Positions 39,504-48,025 of a DNA stretch of 49,963 bases are shown one piece after another. The translations under genes were made by a program, and so were the position numbers. This DNA is from Micromonospora sp. KC213 (GTDB lineage Bacteria > Actinomycetota > Actinomycetes > Mycobacteriales > Micromonosporaceae). Under the pieces are notes generated by a model. The model saw only the letters and a list, made by a program, of their open reading frames with translations, did not search any database and was not told where the DNA came from. The DNA lies in NCBI RefSeq assembly GCF_004348325.1, contig NZ_SMKF01000020.1, forward strand, positions 1 through 49,963. The letters are read 5' to 3'. Within the stretch, counting starts at the first letter, position 1. Each line of letters begins with the position of its first letter.

Positions 39504-40700
39504 TCAGCGGGCCGGCAGGATCCGCCCGGTCACCTCGCCCAGGGCGATGGTGGTGCCGTCCGGCCCGGGAGCGGCGGCCCGGATGGTGACCGTGTCGCCG
39601 TCGGCCAGGAACGTGCGGGTCTCACCGCCGACCGTGACCGGCTCGGTGCCGCCCCAGGTGAGTTCCAGGAACGACCCGACCTGGTGACGTTGCGGCCCGG
39701 AGACGGTGCCGGAGGCGTACAGGTCGCCGGTACGCAGCGACGCGCCGTTGACGGTGAGGTGGGCGAGTTGCTGGGCCGGCGTCCAGTACATGGCGGCGAA
39801 GGGCGGCTCGGCCACCCGCTCACCGTTCCACTCCACCGACAACCGCAGGTCGAGGCCGAGGTGGGGGATGTCGCGCAGGTACTCCTGCACGGGCGGGTCC
39901 TGGTCGGGGGCCGGCACGAACGCGTCGGCGAGCGCGTCCAGCGGCGTCACCCAGGCCGAGATCGAGGTGGCGAAGGACTTGCCGAGGAACGGCCCGAGGG
40001 GCTGGTACTCCCATGCCTGAATGTCCCGGGCGGACCAGTCGTTGACCAGCACCACACCGAAGACGTGGTCCGCGAGTGCGGCGGCGGCCACCCGGGTGCC
40101 CAGGGTGCTCGGTACGCCGACCACGAACCCCACCTCGGCCTCGATGTCCAGGCGTACGCAGGGGCCGACGGTCGGGCCCTGCCCGGTGGCGCGCTGCCCG
40201 GTGGGGCGGACGATCGGGGTTCCGGAGACGACCACCGTGCCGGCCCGGCCGTGGTAGCCGATCGGCAGGTACTTCCAGTTCGGCAGCAGCGCCGGCTGGC
40301 CGGGCCGGAAGATCTGGCCGACGTTCGAGGCGTGGTGCTCGGAGGAGTAGAAGTCGACGTAGTCCGCGACCTCGATGGGCAGCAGCAGCTCCACCTCGTC
40401 GAGCGGGACCAGCAACGGCTCCACCGCCGCACGGTGCGCGGGGTCGGTGAGCAGTGCGACGATCCGTTGCCGTACCGACGTCCACTGGGGGCGGCCCAGC
40501 GCCATGAAGTCGTTGAGCGTGGGCCGGCCCAGGGCGCCGGCGGCGAGCACCAGCCCGGCGGCCTCGGCGCCGGCCAGGTCGAGCACGAGATCGGCGATCC
40601 GTACGCCGATGCGCGGTTCCCGCCCGCCGTGCCGGAACACCCCGTACGGCAGGTTGGTCACCCCGTACGGCGAGCCGTCCGCCCCCGTCACCCAGCTCAT
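39504..40700 (-). CDS. fahA: fumarylacetoacetase
   Basis: A 398-residue enzyme that cleaves fumarylacetoacetate to fumarate and acetoacetate, the last step of tyrosine breakdown. The N-terminal SH3-like domain contains NLPYGVFRHGG. The catalytic core has VDFYSSEHHASNVG (metal Asp and catalytic His), LDIEAEVGFVVG (metal Glu residues), VNDWSARDIQAWEYQPLG and LGKSFATSISAWV. All family metal-ligand positions appear intact. Its ATG overlaps the stop of a 27-codon ORF (ATGA). That ORF is chained to a second copy and to the uncharacterised gene at 40857. Confidence 0.95.
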   Translation of the reverse strand: MSWVTGADGSPYGVTNLPYGVFRHGGREPRIGVRIADLVLDLAGAEAAGLVLAAGALGRPTLNDFMALGRPQWTSVRQRIVALLTDPAHRAAVEPLLVPLDEVELLLPIEVADYVDFYSSEHHASNVGQIFRPGQPALLPNWKYLPIGYHGRAGTVVVSGTPIVRPTGQRATGQGPTVGPCVRLDIEAEVGFVVGVPSTLGTRVAAAALADHVFGVVLVNDWSARDIQAWEYQPLGPFLGKSFATSISAWVTPLDALADAFVPAPDQDPPVQEYLRDIPHLGLDLRLSVEWNGERVAEPPFAAMYWTPAQQLAHLTVNGASLRTGDLYASGTVSGPQRHQVGSFLELTWGGTEPVTVGGETRTFLADGDTVTIRAAAPGPDGTTIALGEVTGRILPAR

Positions 40701-40780
40701 GCCGGCACTCCGCTGCGCTCCGTGCCGTCATGAGGCACCACCGCGCTGAGCCTGCCGACTCGCTCGCCACGCTCGCTCAT
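40697..40780 (-). CDS. 27-residue ORF, repeat copy 2
   Basis: ATG at 40780 reads MSERGERVGRL and ends RSGVPA with a TGA that overlaps the fahA ATG. It lies in the second of two perfect 80-bp tandem repeats. There is no recognised family and the composition is charged. The ATGA junctions suggest it is translated as a coupling leader for fahA, but the peptide itself may have no function. Confidence 0.4.
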   Translation of the reverse strand: MSERGERVGRLSAVVPHDGTERSGVPA

Positions 40781-40857
40781 GCCGGCACTCCGCTGCGCTC
40801 CGTGCCGTCATGAGGCACCACCGCGCTGAGCCTGCCGACTCGCTCGCCACGCTCGCT
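40698..40857. repeat. two perfect 80-bp tandem repeats between fahA and upstream gene
   Basis: Bases 40698-40777 and 40778-40857 are identical. Each unit contains the semi-palindromic string CGCTCGCCACGCTCGCT and one 27-codon minus-strand ORF. The 80-bp period is not a multiple of three. The 3-base shortfall versus 28 codons is absorbed by the 4-base ATGA overlap, so the duplication preserves the coupled-ORF chain. Confidence 0.95.
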
Positions 40858-40860
40858 CAT
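40777..40860 (-). CDS. 27-residue ORF, repeat copy 1
   Basis: Same peptide as copy 2. Its ATG (40858-40860) overlaps the TGA stop of the uncharacterised gene upstream, and its own TGA overlaps the ATG of copy 2. Ribosomes finishing the upstream gene could re-initiate through both copies into fahA. Whether the peptide is made is unknown. Confidence 0.4.
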   Translation of the reverse strand: MSERGERVGRLSAVVPHDGTERSGVPA

Positions 40861-41717
40861 GCCTCGTCTCCCCCGTTCACCAGCCCCAGCCGGATCAGAT
40901 CGGTCAGTGGTTCCAGGATGCTGCACGAGCCGAAGCCGACCCATAGCGGACGCGCGTCGTCGCGCCGGGCCCGGGCCGCCTCGACCAGCGGCCGTGGGTC
41001 GGCCGTGGTGAGCAGGACGGCGACCGCCGCCAGGTCGGCACCCTCGGCCGCGGCGAGGGTGGCGGCCAGCACGTTGCCGAAGCCGTGGTGGGTGAAGCCG
41101 GTTTCCGGGTCGAGGTGGCGTAGCGCGTGGTGCAGCCCGGCGGTCAGCTTGAACGGCAGGTCGCGGTCGCGGCAGGCGCAGATCACCGCGGCCAGTTCGG
41201 CCGGGGTGGGGAAGAGTTCGGCGGCGAGCCCGCCGGTGCGGAACTTCGCGGCGACCGGCAGCCCGGCGGCCCGCGCCCCGGCGAGCGTGTCGAGCGCCCC
41301 CATCAGCCCGAAGCTCAGCGGGATCTCGGCGTAGACGTCGACGCCGGCCAGCCCTTCGGCGAGCGCGAGCAGCGCGGCCAGGCCTGGTTGCGGGTCCTCC
41401 CCACGCCTGGCGACCGCCACCTCCACCTGTCGCGCCGTGATGCCGTCGGGCGGCAGGAACGACAGCGCGAAGGGCAACCGTTCGATGCCGGTGTCGCCGA
41501 TCAGCCCGACGACGAAGCCGTCGCTGACCAGGCCGCTCAACTCGCCGGCGGCGACCGCAGAGGCGGGCACCAGCAGCGGGCCGACCAGGTCGGCGTACCA
41601 GGAGTCGCGGTGGGTGCGATGGGTCAGGGCCGCGTCGGGCAGGGACGCGCTGCCGGGCGGAAAGACCGCGGCGTCGTCGACCAGGCCGGCGAGGAGGCGG
41701 GGCACCTGCGTTGACAC
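40857..41717 (-). CDS. conserved hypothetical protein of the homogentisate locus
   Basis: A 286-residue protein that I cannot assign to a named family. It alternates beta strands and helices in a TIM-barrel-like manner: FVVGLIGDTGIERL, GVDVYAEIPLSFG, AAKFRTGGLAAELFP, LPFKLTAGLHHALRH, then GFTHHGFGNVLAA. Conserved-looking Lys, Arg, His and Glu residues in these strands suggest an enzyme active site. The GTG start at 41717 is weakly supported. It is encoded with fahA and divergently from hmgA, so a role in homogentisate breakdown is likely. The maleylacetoacetate isomerase step has no recognised gene here. Confidence 0.75.
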   Translation of the reverse strand: MSTQVPRLLAGLVDDAAVFPPGSASLPDAALTHRTHRDSWYADLVGPLLVPASAVAAGELSGLVSDGFVVGLIGDTGIERLPFALSFLPPDGITARQVEVAVARRGEDPQPGLAALLALAEGLAGVDVYAEIPLSFGLMGALDTLAGARAAGLPVAAKFRTGGLAAELFPTPAELAAVICACRDRDLPFKLTAGLHHALRHLDPETGFTHHGFGNVLAATLAAAEGADLAAVAVLLTTADPRPLVEAARARRDDARPLWVGFGSCSILEPLTDLIRLGLVNGGDEA

Positions 41718-41759
41718 GACACAAGAATCTACGGGACGCTGTCAAGGAACGGACAGCAG

Positions 41760-41776
41760 CGTCCGATTATCGGACG
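41760..41776. promoter_or_regulatory. 17-bp palindrome between hmgA and divergent gene
   Basis: CGTCCGATTATCGGACG has perfect 8-base arms around one T. It overlaps a second inverted repeat, CGGAC-AGCAGC-GTCCG, to its left. It lies 43 bp from one start and 57 bp from the hmgA ATG, well placed for an operator controlling both directions. Confidence 0.6.
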
Positions 41777-41833
41777 TCACCGGGTGGTCGTCGGTGCACC
41801 CGGAGCGGCGACGGGACGGGATCGGGAGGCCAC

Positions 41834-42994
41834 ATGCCGTACTACCGCAGCGTCGGCGAGGTGCCCCGCAAGCGGCACACCCAGTTCCGCCAACCCGACG
41901 GCCGCCTCTACACCGAGGAGCTGATGGGCCAGGAGGGGTTCTCCTCCGACTCGTCCCTGCTCTACCACCGGCACGCGCCGACCGCGCTCGTCGCCGCCGA
42001 GGAGTTCACCCCACCGGCCGTCACCCGGGTGCCCAACCTGCCGCTCAAGCCGCGCCACCTGCGCACCCACCAGCTCGACGGCGCCGGCGCCGACCCGGTC
42101 CTGGGCCGCCGTCACCTGCTCGCCAACGACGACGTACGGATCGCGTACGTGCTGGCCGACCGGCCGTCCCCGCTCTGCCGCAACGCCACCGGCGACGAGT
42201 GCCTCTACGTCGAGGCCGGCGCCCTGCGGGTGGAGTCCACCTTCGGCGTGCTGGACGCGGTCGCCGGCGACTACGTGATCATCCCGACCTCGACCGTGCA
42301 CCGGCTCGTCCCCACCGGCGACGCCCCCGCGAGGCTGCTCGTGATCGAGGCGACCGGGCACATCGGCCCACCCAAGCGCTACCTCTCGGTACGCGGCCAG
42401 TTCCTGGAACACTCGCCCTACTGCGAGCGGGACATCCGTGGCCCGCAGACGCCGCTGCTGGTCGACGACACCGACGTCGAGGTGCTGGTCCGCCACCGTC
42501 GCGGTTGGACGCGGCACGTGTACGCCCACCATCCCTTCGACGTGGTCGGCTGGGACGGGCACCTGTACCCCTGGGCGTTCTCCATCCACGACTTCGAGCC
42601 GATCACCGGCCGGATCCACCAGCCGCCACCGGTACACCAGACCTTCCAGGGCCCGAACTTCGTCATCTGCTCGTTCGTGCCGCGCAAGGTGGACTACCAC
42701 CCGGACGCCATCCCGGTGCCGTACCACCACCACAACGTCGACTCCGACGAGGTGCTCTTCTACACCGGCGGCAACTACGAGGCTCGCCGCGGCTCCGGCA
42801 TCGGACAGGGCTCCATCTCACTGCACCCGTCCGGCTTCACCCACGGACCGCAGCCCGGCGCGGCGGAACGGGCCATCGGGGTCGACTTCTTCGACGAACT
42901 GGCTGTCATGGTCGACACGTTCCGCCCGCTGGATCTCTGCGACGCCGCCGTCGAGTGCGAGGACGACGGGTACGCCTGGACCTGGGCACGTTAG
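41834..42994 (+). CDS. hmgA: homogentisate 1,2-dioxygenase
   Basis: A 386-residue cupin-type enzyme that opens homogentisate to maleylacetoacetate. It starts MPYYRSVGEVPRKRHTQF after GGGAGG. The second cupin carries the iron site: PVPYHHHNVDSDEVLFYTGG with His and Glu ligands and SLHPSGFTHGPQPG with the final His. It is shorter than the eukaryotic enzyme (about 445 residues), as expected for the actinobacterial group. It follows HPD in the pathway and precedes fumarylacetoacetase, and is divergent from the uncharacterised gene and fahA. Confidence 0.94.
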   Translation: MPYYRSVGEVPRKRHTQFRQPDGRLYTEELMGQEGFSSDSSLLYHRHAPTALVAAEEFTPPAVTRVPNLPLKPRHLRTHQLDGAGADPVLGRRHLLANDDVRIAYVLADRPSPLCRNATGDECLYVEAGALRVESTFGVLDAVAGDYVIIPTSTVHRLVPTGDAPARLLVIEATGHIGPPKRYLSVRGQFLEHSPYCERDIRGPQTPLLVDDTDVEVLVRHRRGWTRHVYAHHPFDVVGWDGHLYPWAFSIHDFEPITGRIHQPPPVHQTFQGPNFVICSFVPRKVDYHPDAIPVPYHHHNVDSDEVLFYTGGNYEARRGSGIGQGSISLHPSGFTHGPQPGAAERAIGVDFFDELAVMVDTFRPLDLCDAAVECEDDGYAWTWAR

Positions 42995-43025
42995 CTCGCG
43001 CTGCCGGAGCGGCCACCCGGCCACC

Positions 43026-43052
43026 CGCCCGCCCCGACAGCAGCGGCGGGCG
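43026..43052. terminator. GC hairpin between hmgA and TPR gene
   Basis: CGCCCGCC (43026-43033) pairs with GGCGGGCG (43045-43052), extendable imperfectly on both sides. It lies between convergent stops. Confidence 0.5.
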
Positions 43053-43060
43053 GCGGGTGC

Positions 43061-44059
43061 CTAGCGGAACATCCGGGTGACCAGGGTCAGGCCGGCGGCG
43101 GTGGCCACCGCGATCGCCGCGGCCAACGGCCACGGGCTGCCGACCAGCGCGTGCAGCAGGATCAGCAGCGGGCCGACCGCCACCGCCTGGATCGCCAGCG
43201 CCAGCACCCGGTCGGTGCGCCGCAGTTCCGGCAGGACCTCGTGGCGCAGCCCCGGCACCCGCGCGGCGAGCCGCCAGAGGGCGAACCCGACCGCGACCGC
43301 CACCAGCACCGCGACGAACCGGGAGAGCCCGCCGGCCACCGCGACCAGGAGACTGCCGACCAGCGTCCAGGCGCCACCCAGCAGGACGAGCCGGCGGATC
43401 CCCTCCTCGACCGGCAGGGCCTCGGCCCGTACCGGGTCGACGATGGCCAGCTCGGAGACCCGCTCCAGGGCCTCGGCCCAGCGTCGCCGCTCCAACCGGA
43501 GCACGCCCGGTTCGCCCGCCGCCTCGGCCAGGGCCGGGTCCAGGCGCAGCGCCTCCCGGTAGGCGCGCTCGGCCAGGTCGAACAGCTGCAACCGGGCCGA
43601 GACCAACGCGAGCACCAGATGCGCCTGCGGTTCGTCGGGGGCCAGCTCGACCGCGCGCCACGCGGCGTCGAGCGCCTGCTGGCCGTTGCGCGCCTCGGCC
43701 AGGATCCCGGCGCCGGCCCGCTGCGCGTACGCGTCCGCCGGACCGCCGGTGAGGATCCGGTCGGCGGTCGCCGCCGCCTCGCCGTACCGGCCCAGGTCGA
43801 CCAGAGCGAGAGCCCGGACGACCAGGGGTCCGGCCGCGTCGGGCGCGGCGGCCGAGGCGGAGTCGGCGGCGGCCAGCGCCTCGACGGGTCGCCCCGCCGC
43901 CAGGTGCAGCCGGGCCAGCAGGGTCAGCGCCGGCCCACCAGCCGTCGGCACCGGCTCACCGGCCGGGGCCAGCTCCTCGACGGCCTCGTCGTACCGACCC
44001 AGCTCGGCGAGGAGTTGGGCGCGGTTGAACCGGCCGTCCGCGTCGTCGTCGCCGGTCAC
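43061..44059 (-). CDS. TPR-repeat membrane protein
   Basis: A 332-residue protein. Residues about 10-210 contain several tetratricopeptide-like helix pairs, for example [40 protein letters not shown] and [19 protein letters not shown]. Residues about 220-330 hold four hydrophobic helices. The TPR part would be a protein-interaction platform on one membrane face. GTG start overlaps the ispF stop by 4 bp (GTGA), so it is coupled to ispF translation. In M. tuberculosis and S. coelicolor, cysS occupies this position after ispF. Confidence 0.85.
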   Translation of the reverse strand: MTGDDDADGRFNRAQLLAELGRYDEAVEELAPAGEPVPTAGGPALTLLARLHLAAGRPVEALAAADSASAAAPDAAGPLVVRALALVDLGRYGEAAATADRILTGGPADAYAQRAGAGILAEARNGQQALDAAWRAVELAPDEPQAHLVLALVSARLQLFDLAERAYREALRLDPALAEAAGEPGVLRLERRRWAEALERVSELAIVDPVRAEALPVEEGIRRLVLLGGAWTLVGSLLVAVAGGLSRFVAVLVAVAVGFALWRLAARVPGLRHEVLPELRRTDRVLALAIQAVAVGPLLILLHALVGSPWPLAAAIAVATAAGLTLVTRMFR

Positions 44060-44544
44060 GGCCGGGCCGCCGGGTCGTCGTACACCAGGGCGACGGCGAT
44101 GCCGGCCAGCCCCTCACCGCGCCCGGTGAAGCCGAGCCCGTCGCTGGTGGCGGCGGTGACGGTCACCGGGGCGCCGACCGCCGCGGAGAGCACCCGCTGG
44201 GCCTCCGCACGGCGCGGCCCGATCTTCGGGCGGTTCCCCACCACCTGCACCGAGACGTTACCGATCGCGAAGCCCGCCGCCCGAACCCGTCGGGCCGACT
44301 CGGCCAGCAGCGCCAAACCGGACGCCCCCGCCCACTCCGGCTGGTCGACACCGAAGTTCGCGCCCAGGTCACCGAGCCCGGCGGCGGAGAGCAGGGCGTT
44401 GCAGGCGGCGTGCGCCACCACGTCGGCGTCGGAGTGACCGGCCAGGCCGTCCTCTCCCGGCCAGTGCAGGCCGGCCAGCCAGCAGGGCCGGCCGGCCGCG
44501 AAGGCGTGGATGTCGGTACCCACGGCCACCCGAGGAACGATCAT
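44056..44544 (-). CDS. ispF: 2-C-methyl-D-erythritol 2,4-cyclodiphosphate synthase
   Basis: A 162-residue MEP-pathway enzyme that cyclises CDP-ME 2-phosphate. Metal-binding GTDIHAF, signature [14 protein letters not shown], and the C-terminal [14 protein letters not shown] are present. The start ATG at 44544 ([11 protein letters not shown]) fits homologues; a GTG two codons earlier is possible, and neither has a strong ribosome site. It supplies isoprenoid precursors together with ispD, 49 bp upstream. Its stop overlaps the TPR gene start. Confidence 0.95.
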   Translation of the reverse strand: MIVPRVAVGTDIHAFAAGRPCWLAGLHWPGEDGLAGHSDADVVAHAACNALLSAAGLGDLGANFGVDQPEWAGASGLALLAESARRVRAAGFAIGNVSVQVVGNRPKIGPRRAEAQRVLSAAVGAPVTVTAATSDGLGFTGRGEGLAGIAVALVYDDPAARP

Positions 44545-44593
44545 GGCCACGAGGGTACGCGCCGGTCGTGCCCGACGCCGGTGCCGCCCGCCG

Positions 44594-45289
44594 TCACCGG
44601 CCGCTGGCCAGCAGGTGTTCGGCCAGCGCCAGGTCGAACGGGCGGGTGATCTTCAGCGCGTACTCCGAGCCGGGTACGCAACGGACCGCGACGCCCAGCT
44701 TCTCGACCAGCCCGGCGTCGTCGGTCAACGGATCGCCGGCTGCGGCGTGCGCGGCGGTCAGCACGCCGCGCCGGAAACCCTGCGGGGTCTGCACCGCGCG
44801 TAACGCAGCCCGGTCGACCGTGCCGAGGACCACCTCACCGGCCCCGACCTCCTTGATCGTGTCGACCACGGGTAGGACCGGGATCACCGCGTCGTCGCCG
44901 GAACGGACCGCCGCGGCGACCAACTCGACCAGCTCGGGCGGGGTCAGCGCCCGGGCCGCGTCGTGCACGAGCACGATCTGCGGCTCCGGCGGGACGGCTG
45001 CCAGGGCGGCCGCCACCGAGGCCTGCCGCTCGGCGCCGCCCGGCACCACCGTGACCGGTGCCACCGGGGCCAGCAGCTCCCGTACCGCCGCCATCCCGGC
45101 CGGCGGGGCGGCCACCACGATGGTGTGCACCGACGGCGCCGCCGCGACCCGGCGTACGGCGTGCACCAGCAGCGGCTCGCCGCCGAGCAGCCGCAGCGCC
45201 TTGGGTGCGCCGGGTCCGAGGCGTACCCCGGCACCGGCCGCAGGAACGAGGACCGCGACGTCACCGCGCGGATTGAGCTGCGCGGTCAC
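44594..45289 (-). CDS. ispD: 2-C-methyl-D-erythritol 4-phosphate cytidylyltransferase
   Basis: A 231-residue nucleotidyltransferase. CTP-binding loop [36 protein letters not shown] and the [11 protein letters not shown] plus LTDDAGLVE motifs are all present. It couples MEP with CTP to give CDP-ME in the MEP pathway. GTG start at 45289. It lies 53 bp after carD and before ispF on the same strand, the conserved actinobacterial order. Confidence 0.95.
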   Translation of the reverse strand: MTAQLNPRGDVAVLVPAAGAGVRLGPGAPKALRLLGGEPLLVHAVRRVAAAPSVHTIVVAAPPAGMAAVRELLAPVAPVTVVPGGAERQASVAAALAAVPPEPQIVLVHDAARALTPPELVELVAAAVRSGDDAVIPVLPVVDTIKEVGAGEVVLGTVDRAALRAVQTPQGFRRGVLTAAHAAAGDPLTDDAGLVEKLGVAVRCVPGSEYALKITRPFDLALAEHLLASGR

Positions 45290-45342
45290 GTCGCGGTCCT
45301 CGGATTTGTTCGCTGCGGGGTGGGTACGACGATGCCGTGAGG

Positions 45343-45828
45343 TCAGGCCTCGGTCAGAACCTTGTCGAGCAACGTCTCCGCCTCGTCCTTGGTGCTCTTC
45401 TCGGCCAGCGCGACCTCGCCGACGAGAATGTCGCGGGCCTTGGCGAGCATGCGCTTCTCACCCGCGGACAGGCCCCGCTCCCGCTCCCGACGCCACAGGT
45501 CCCGCACGACCTCGGCGACCTTCAGCGGGTTGCCGGAGGCAAGCTTCTCCAGATTCGCCTTGTAACGCCGCGACCAGTTGGTCGGCTCCTCGGTGTGCGG
45601 TGCGCGGAGCACGTCGAAGACCTTCCCGAGGCCCTCTTCGCCGACCACCTCGCGCACACCCACGATCTCGGCGTTCTCGGCGGGCACCCGGACCGTCAGG
45701 TCACCCTGGGCGACCCTCAGGACGAGGTACTGCTTCGGCTCGCCCTTGATGACCCGAGTCTCGATTGCCTCAATGAGTGCGGCCCCGTGGTGGGGGTAAA
45801 CAACGGTCTCGCCGACACTGAAAACCAT
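45343..45828 (-). CDS. carD: CarD-family RNA polymerase-binding regulator
   Basis: A 161-residue protein. The N-terminal RNA-polymerase-interacting domain is [20 protein letters not shown] through [17 protein letters not shown]. The C-terminal helical DNA-binding domain contains [32 protein letters not shown] and the conserved Trp that stabilises the open complex. It binds RNA polymerase beta and activates rRNA and other promoters. ATG at 45828 follows GAAAGGGG. It heads the carD-ispD-ispF run. Confidence 0.96.
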   Translation of the reverse strand: MVFSVGETVVYPHHGAALIEAIETRVIKGEPKQYLVLRVAQGDLTVRVPAENAEIVGVREVVGEEGLGKVFDVLRAPHTEEPTNWSRRYKANLEKLASGNPLKVAEVVRDLWRRERERGLSAGEKRMLAKARDILVGEVALAEKSTKDEAETLLDKVLTEA

Positions 45829-46154
45829 AGGTTCGAAACCCCTTTCGCTGTGTCTAGGGTAACACGCTCAGGCACCGATGTCCCACCGCTGTCCTGACCG
45901 TTGGCGCAGCTCAGGGGCCCTGTGAGAGGTATTTCTTCAGCTTGACAGGCGGTCAAACCGATGGTTTGCACACACTCCGTGACCAACAGATGACACCCCG
46001 GTACGGGTGATCGGAGCGTGGATTTCTGAGGCTGTGCGCTCCTCCCATGATATCCCGCCGCCGGCTCGCCCGCCCAGGTCTGGCGGGATGAGGGCCGGTG
46101 CGGGACGCTGGAGACACCTGCCGTCGTTCGCGAACCGCTTCCCCCGGGGGTCCG
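45829..46154. other. 326-bp intergenic region upstream of carD
   Basis: No gene seen. The region is relatively AT-rich for this DNA and must carry the carD promoter (minus) and that of the gene at 46155 (plus). It includes two nested inverted repeats at 45942-45968. Confidence 0.55.
45942..45968. promoter_or_regulatory. overlapping inverted repeats upstream of carD
   Basis: TTGAC-AGGCG-GTCAA (45942-45956) overlaps CAAACC-GAT-GGTTTG (45954-45968). They lie about 115-140 bp upstream of the carD start. Candidate operator; the protein is unknown. Confidence 0.4.
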
Positions 46155-46874
46155 ATGGGCACGCCTGACGCAGAAGGCCACCGACCGCCCGACGGGCTGC
46201 CCGACCTGCCACCGCACTGGGGTCGGGTGGTCATCCCGGACGACGCCTCGGCGCTGGCCGGGGAGGCCGCCCAACTCCGCCGGGAACTGCGCCGCCAGGG
46301 CAACCGAAACCACCGACCGGGACCGGGCCTCCGCCCGCCGGGACGCCACCCGTTCGCCCTGCCCGAGCTCGTGCTGCTGGTCGCGCTCCTCACCACCGTT
46401 GCCGCCCTGGCAGCCGTCATCTGGCCCCGGTCGGCGCGCGACCCCGACCGGCCCGGCGAGCCGCCGACCGCGTCGTCCACCCCGCCCGACCTGACCGGGC
46501 GACCGCTGCCGGCGCTCGACCTGGTCGACGCCGAGCAGTCACCGGTGCCGCTGCGTCGGCTGCTCCCCGCGGTGATCATCCTGGTGGACGCGTGCACCTG
46601 CGCCGAGCAGGTGGCCGCCGCGGCTACCGCCGCCCCAGCCGGTGTCACGGTGGTGACCGTCACCGGCGACCGTAGCGTCGACCCCGCCGCCTCTAACGAC
46701 AGCCAGGCCCTCGCCGATCCCGCCGGTGGCCTGCGCGCCGCCCTGCGCCTCGCCCCGACCCCCGGCACCGCCCCCGCGCTGCTGGTCGACCGGACCGGCA
46801 CGGTCACCCGGGTCCTGCCCGACCTGCGCTCGACCGGCGACTACCACACCGACCTCGCCCGGCTGGCCAGCTGA
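46155..46874 (+). CDS. membrane-anchored thioredoxin-fold-like protein
   Basis: A 239-residue protein. The N-terminal 70 residues are hydrophilic and cytosolic, followed by one membrane helix (LPELVLLVALLTTVAALAAVIW). The extracytoplasmic domain begins LTGRPLPALDLVDAEQSPV and continues LLPAVIILVDACTCAEQ, in a layout like redoxin domains. A final segment TPGTAPALLVDRTGTVTRVL resembles the cis-Pro/strand region. The catalytic CxxC is absent; only CTC remains, so thiol oxidoreductase activity is doubtful. ATG at 46155. It is convergent with the type III PKS gene. Confidence 0.65.
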   Translation: MGTPDAEGHRPPDGLPDLPPHWGRVVIPDDASALAGEAAQLRRELRRQGNRNHRPGPGLRPPGRHPFALPELVLLVALLTTVAALAAVIWPRSARDPDRPGEPPTASSTPPDLTGRPLPALDLVDAEQSPVPLRRLLPAVIILVDACTCAEQVAAAATAAPAGVTVVTVTGDRSVDPAASNDSQALADPAGGLRAALRLAPTPGTAPALLVDRTGTVTRVLPDLRSTGDYHTDLARLAS

Positions 46875-46929
46875 CCATCCCGGACCAGGCGGCCAGCCGA
46901 CGTCCGGCCGGTCCCCTCACCCGTCCCGC

Positions 46930-47991
46930 TCAGCCACGGTCGAGCAGGGCCGCGTAGAGAGTCAGCCCCGGCCCGAAGGCGAGCATCACCACCCGCCGGG
47001 GCGGCACGGCGGCGCGCGCCAGCCGGTCCAGGATCAGCAGCACCGTCGGGGACGAGCAGTTGCCGTGCTCGGCCAGCACCCCCCGGGAGGCCGCCAACGC
47101 CGCCGGCGGCAGGGCCAACTCGCGCTCGACCACGTTGAGGATGCGCGGGCCGCCCGGGTGGACGGCCCAACCGTCCACCTCGGCGACGCTCGCGCCGTGC
47201 CGGGCCAACAGGTCGTCCACCAGCGCGCGGACGTGCGCCGAGAGCACCTGCGGGACCTTCGGCGACAGACCCATCCGGAAACCGGTGTCGGTGACGTCCC
47301 AGGTCATGTGATCGGCGGTGGAGGTGTCGGTGACCGAGCTGACCTCCCGGATCCGCCAGCCGGGGCCAGCCGGTCCGGTCGGGGCCGGCAGCAGCACCGC
47401 GGCGACCGCGGCGTCGGAGAAGAGCGCGTGCGAGACGATCTGCTGGGTGTCCATCCTGGCCGTCGCCGGCTGGATGTGCAGGCTGGTCAGCTCGGTGCAG
47501 AGCAGCATCGCCGGCCGCCCCCGCGCGGTGACGAAATCGCCCGCCGCGCCCAGCCCCGGCAGCGCCGCGTAACAGCCCATGTGGCCCACGAACATCCGCT
47601 GCGTGTCCGGGGCCATGCCCAGGTCCCGGGCGAGCAGGATGTCCAGCCCCGGGGTGGCGTACCCGGTGCAGGAGCAGACCACGAACAACCCCACGTCGCC
47701 GGCGTCGAGGCCGGCGGCGGTCAACGCCCGCCCCACCGCCTCCTTACCCAACGGCAGCGCCTCCACCTGGTAGCGCCGCATCCGGCGCTCGGTCGGCCAG
47801 TCGGAGACGTCCTCCAGCAGGGGGTTCACCGCCGCCTGCCGCCGGTCCACCCCGGAGTTGGCGAAGATCCGTTCGGCCAGCGCGCGGGTGGCGCCCGAGA
47901 AGTGCCGGGAGAAGAAGCCCTCCCACAACTCGTCCTGCCGGGCGGCCGGCGGTTGCGCCGTACCGAGACCCGCGATCACTGGCACGGCCAT
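46930..47991 (-). CDS. type III polyketide synthase (chalcone/stilbene synthase family)
   Basis: A 353-residue ketosynthase. The catalytic triad is C140 (FVGHMGCYAALPG), H278 (WAVHPGGP) and N311 (LAEHGNCSSPT), and the C-terminal family loop is AFGPGLTLYAALL. It condenses malonyl-CoA extenders on a starter CoA to form pyrones or resorcinols; the product is not predictable. ATG at 47991 follows GAGAGGTGGGG. Acyl-CoA dehydrogenase and methyltransferase genes lie directly upstream on the same strand, suggesting a small biosynthetic operon. Confidence 0.93.
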   Translation of the reverse strand: MAVPVIAGLGTAQPPAARQDELWEGFFSRHFSGATRALAERIFANSGVDRRQAAVNPLLEDVSDWPTERRMRRYQVEALPLGKEAVGRALTAAGLDAGDVGLFVVCSCTGYATPGLDILLARDLGMAPDTQRMFVGHMGCYAALPGLGAAGDFVTARGRPAMLLCTELTSLHIQPATARMDTQQIVSHALFSDAAVAAVLLPAPTGPAGPGWRIREVSSVTDTSTADHMTWDVTDTGFRMGLSPKVPQVLSAHVRALVDDLLARHGASVAEVDGWAVHPGGPRILNVVERELALPPAALAASRGVLAEHGNCSSPTVLLILDRLARAAVPPRRVVMLAFGPGLTLYAALLDRG

Positions 47992-48025
47992 GTCCCCACC
48001 TCTCGTCCGGTTCTGCCTGCCCGAG

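Noticed and set aside
41711..41753. TTGACA...TGTCAA as a -35 box pair for divergent promoters
   Set aside because: No -10 element at suitable spacing in either direction; kept only as a possible weak inverted repeat.
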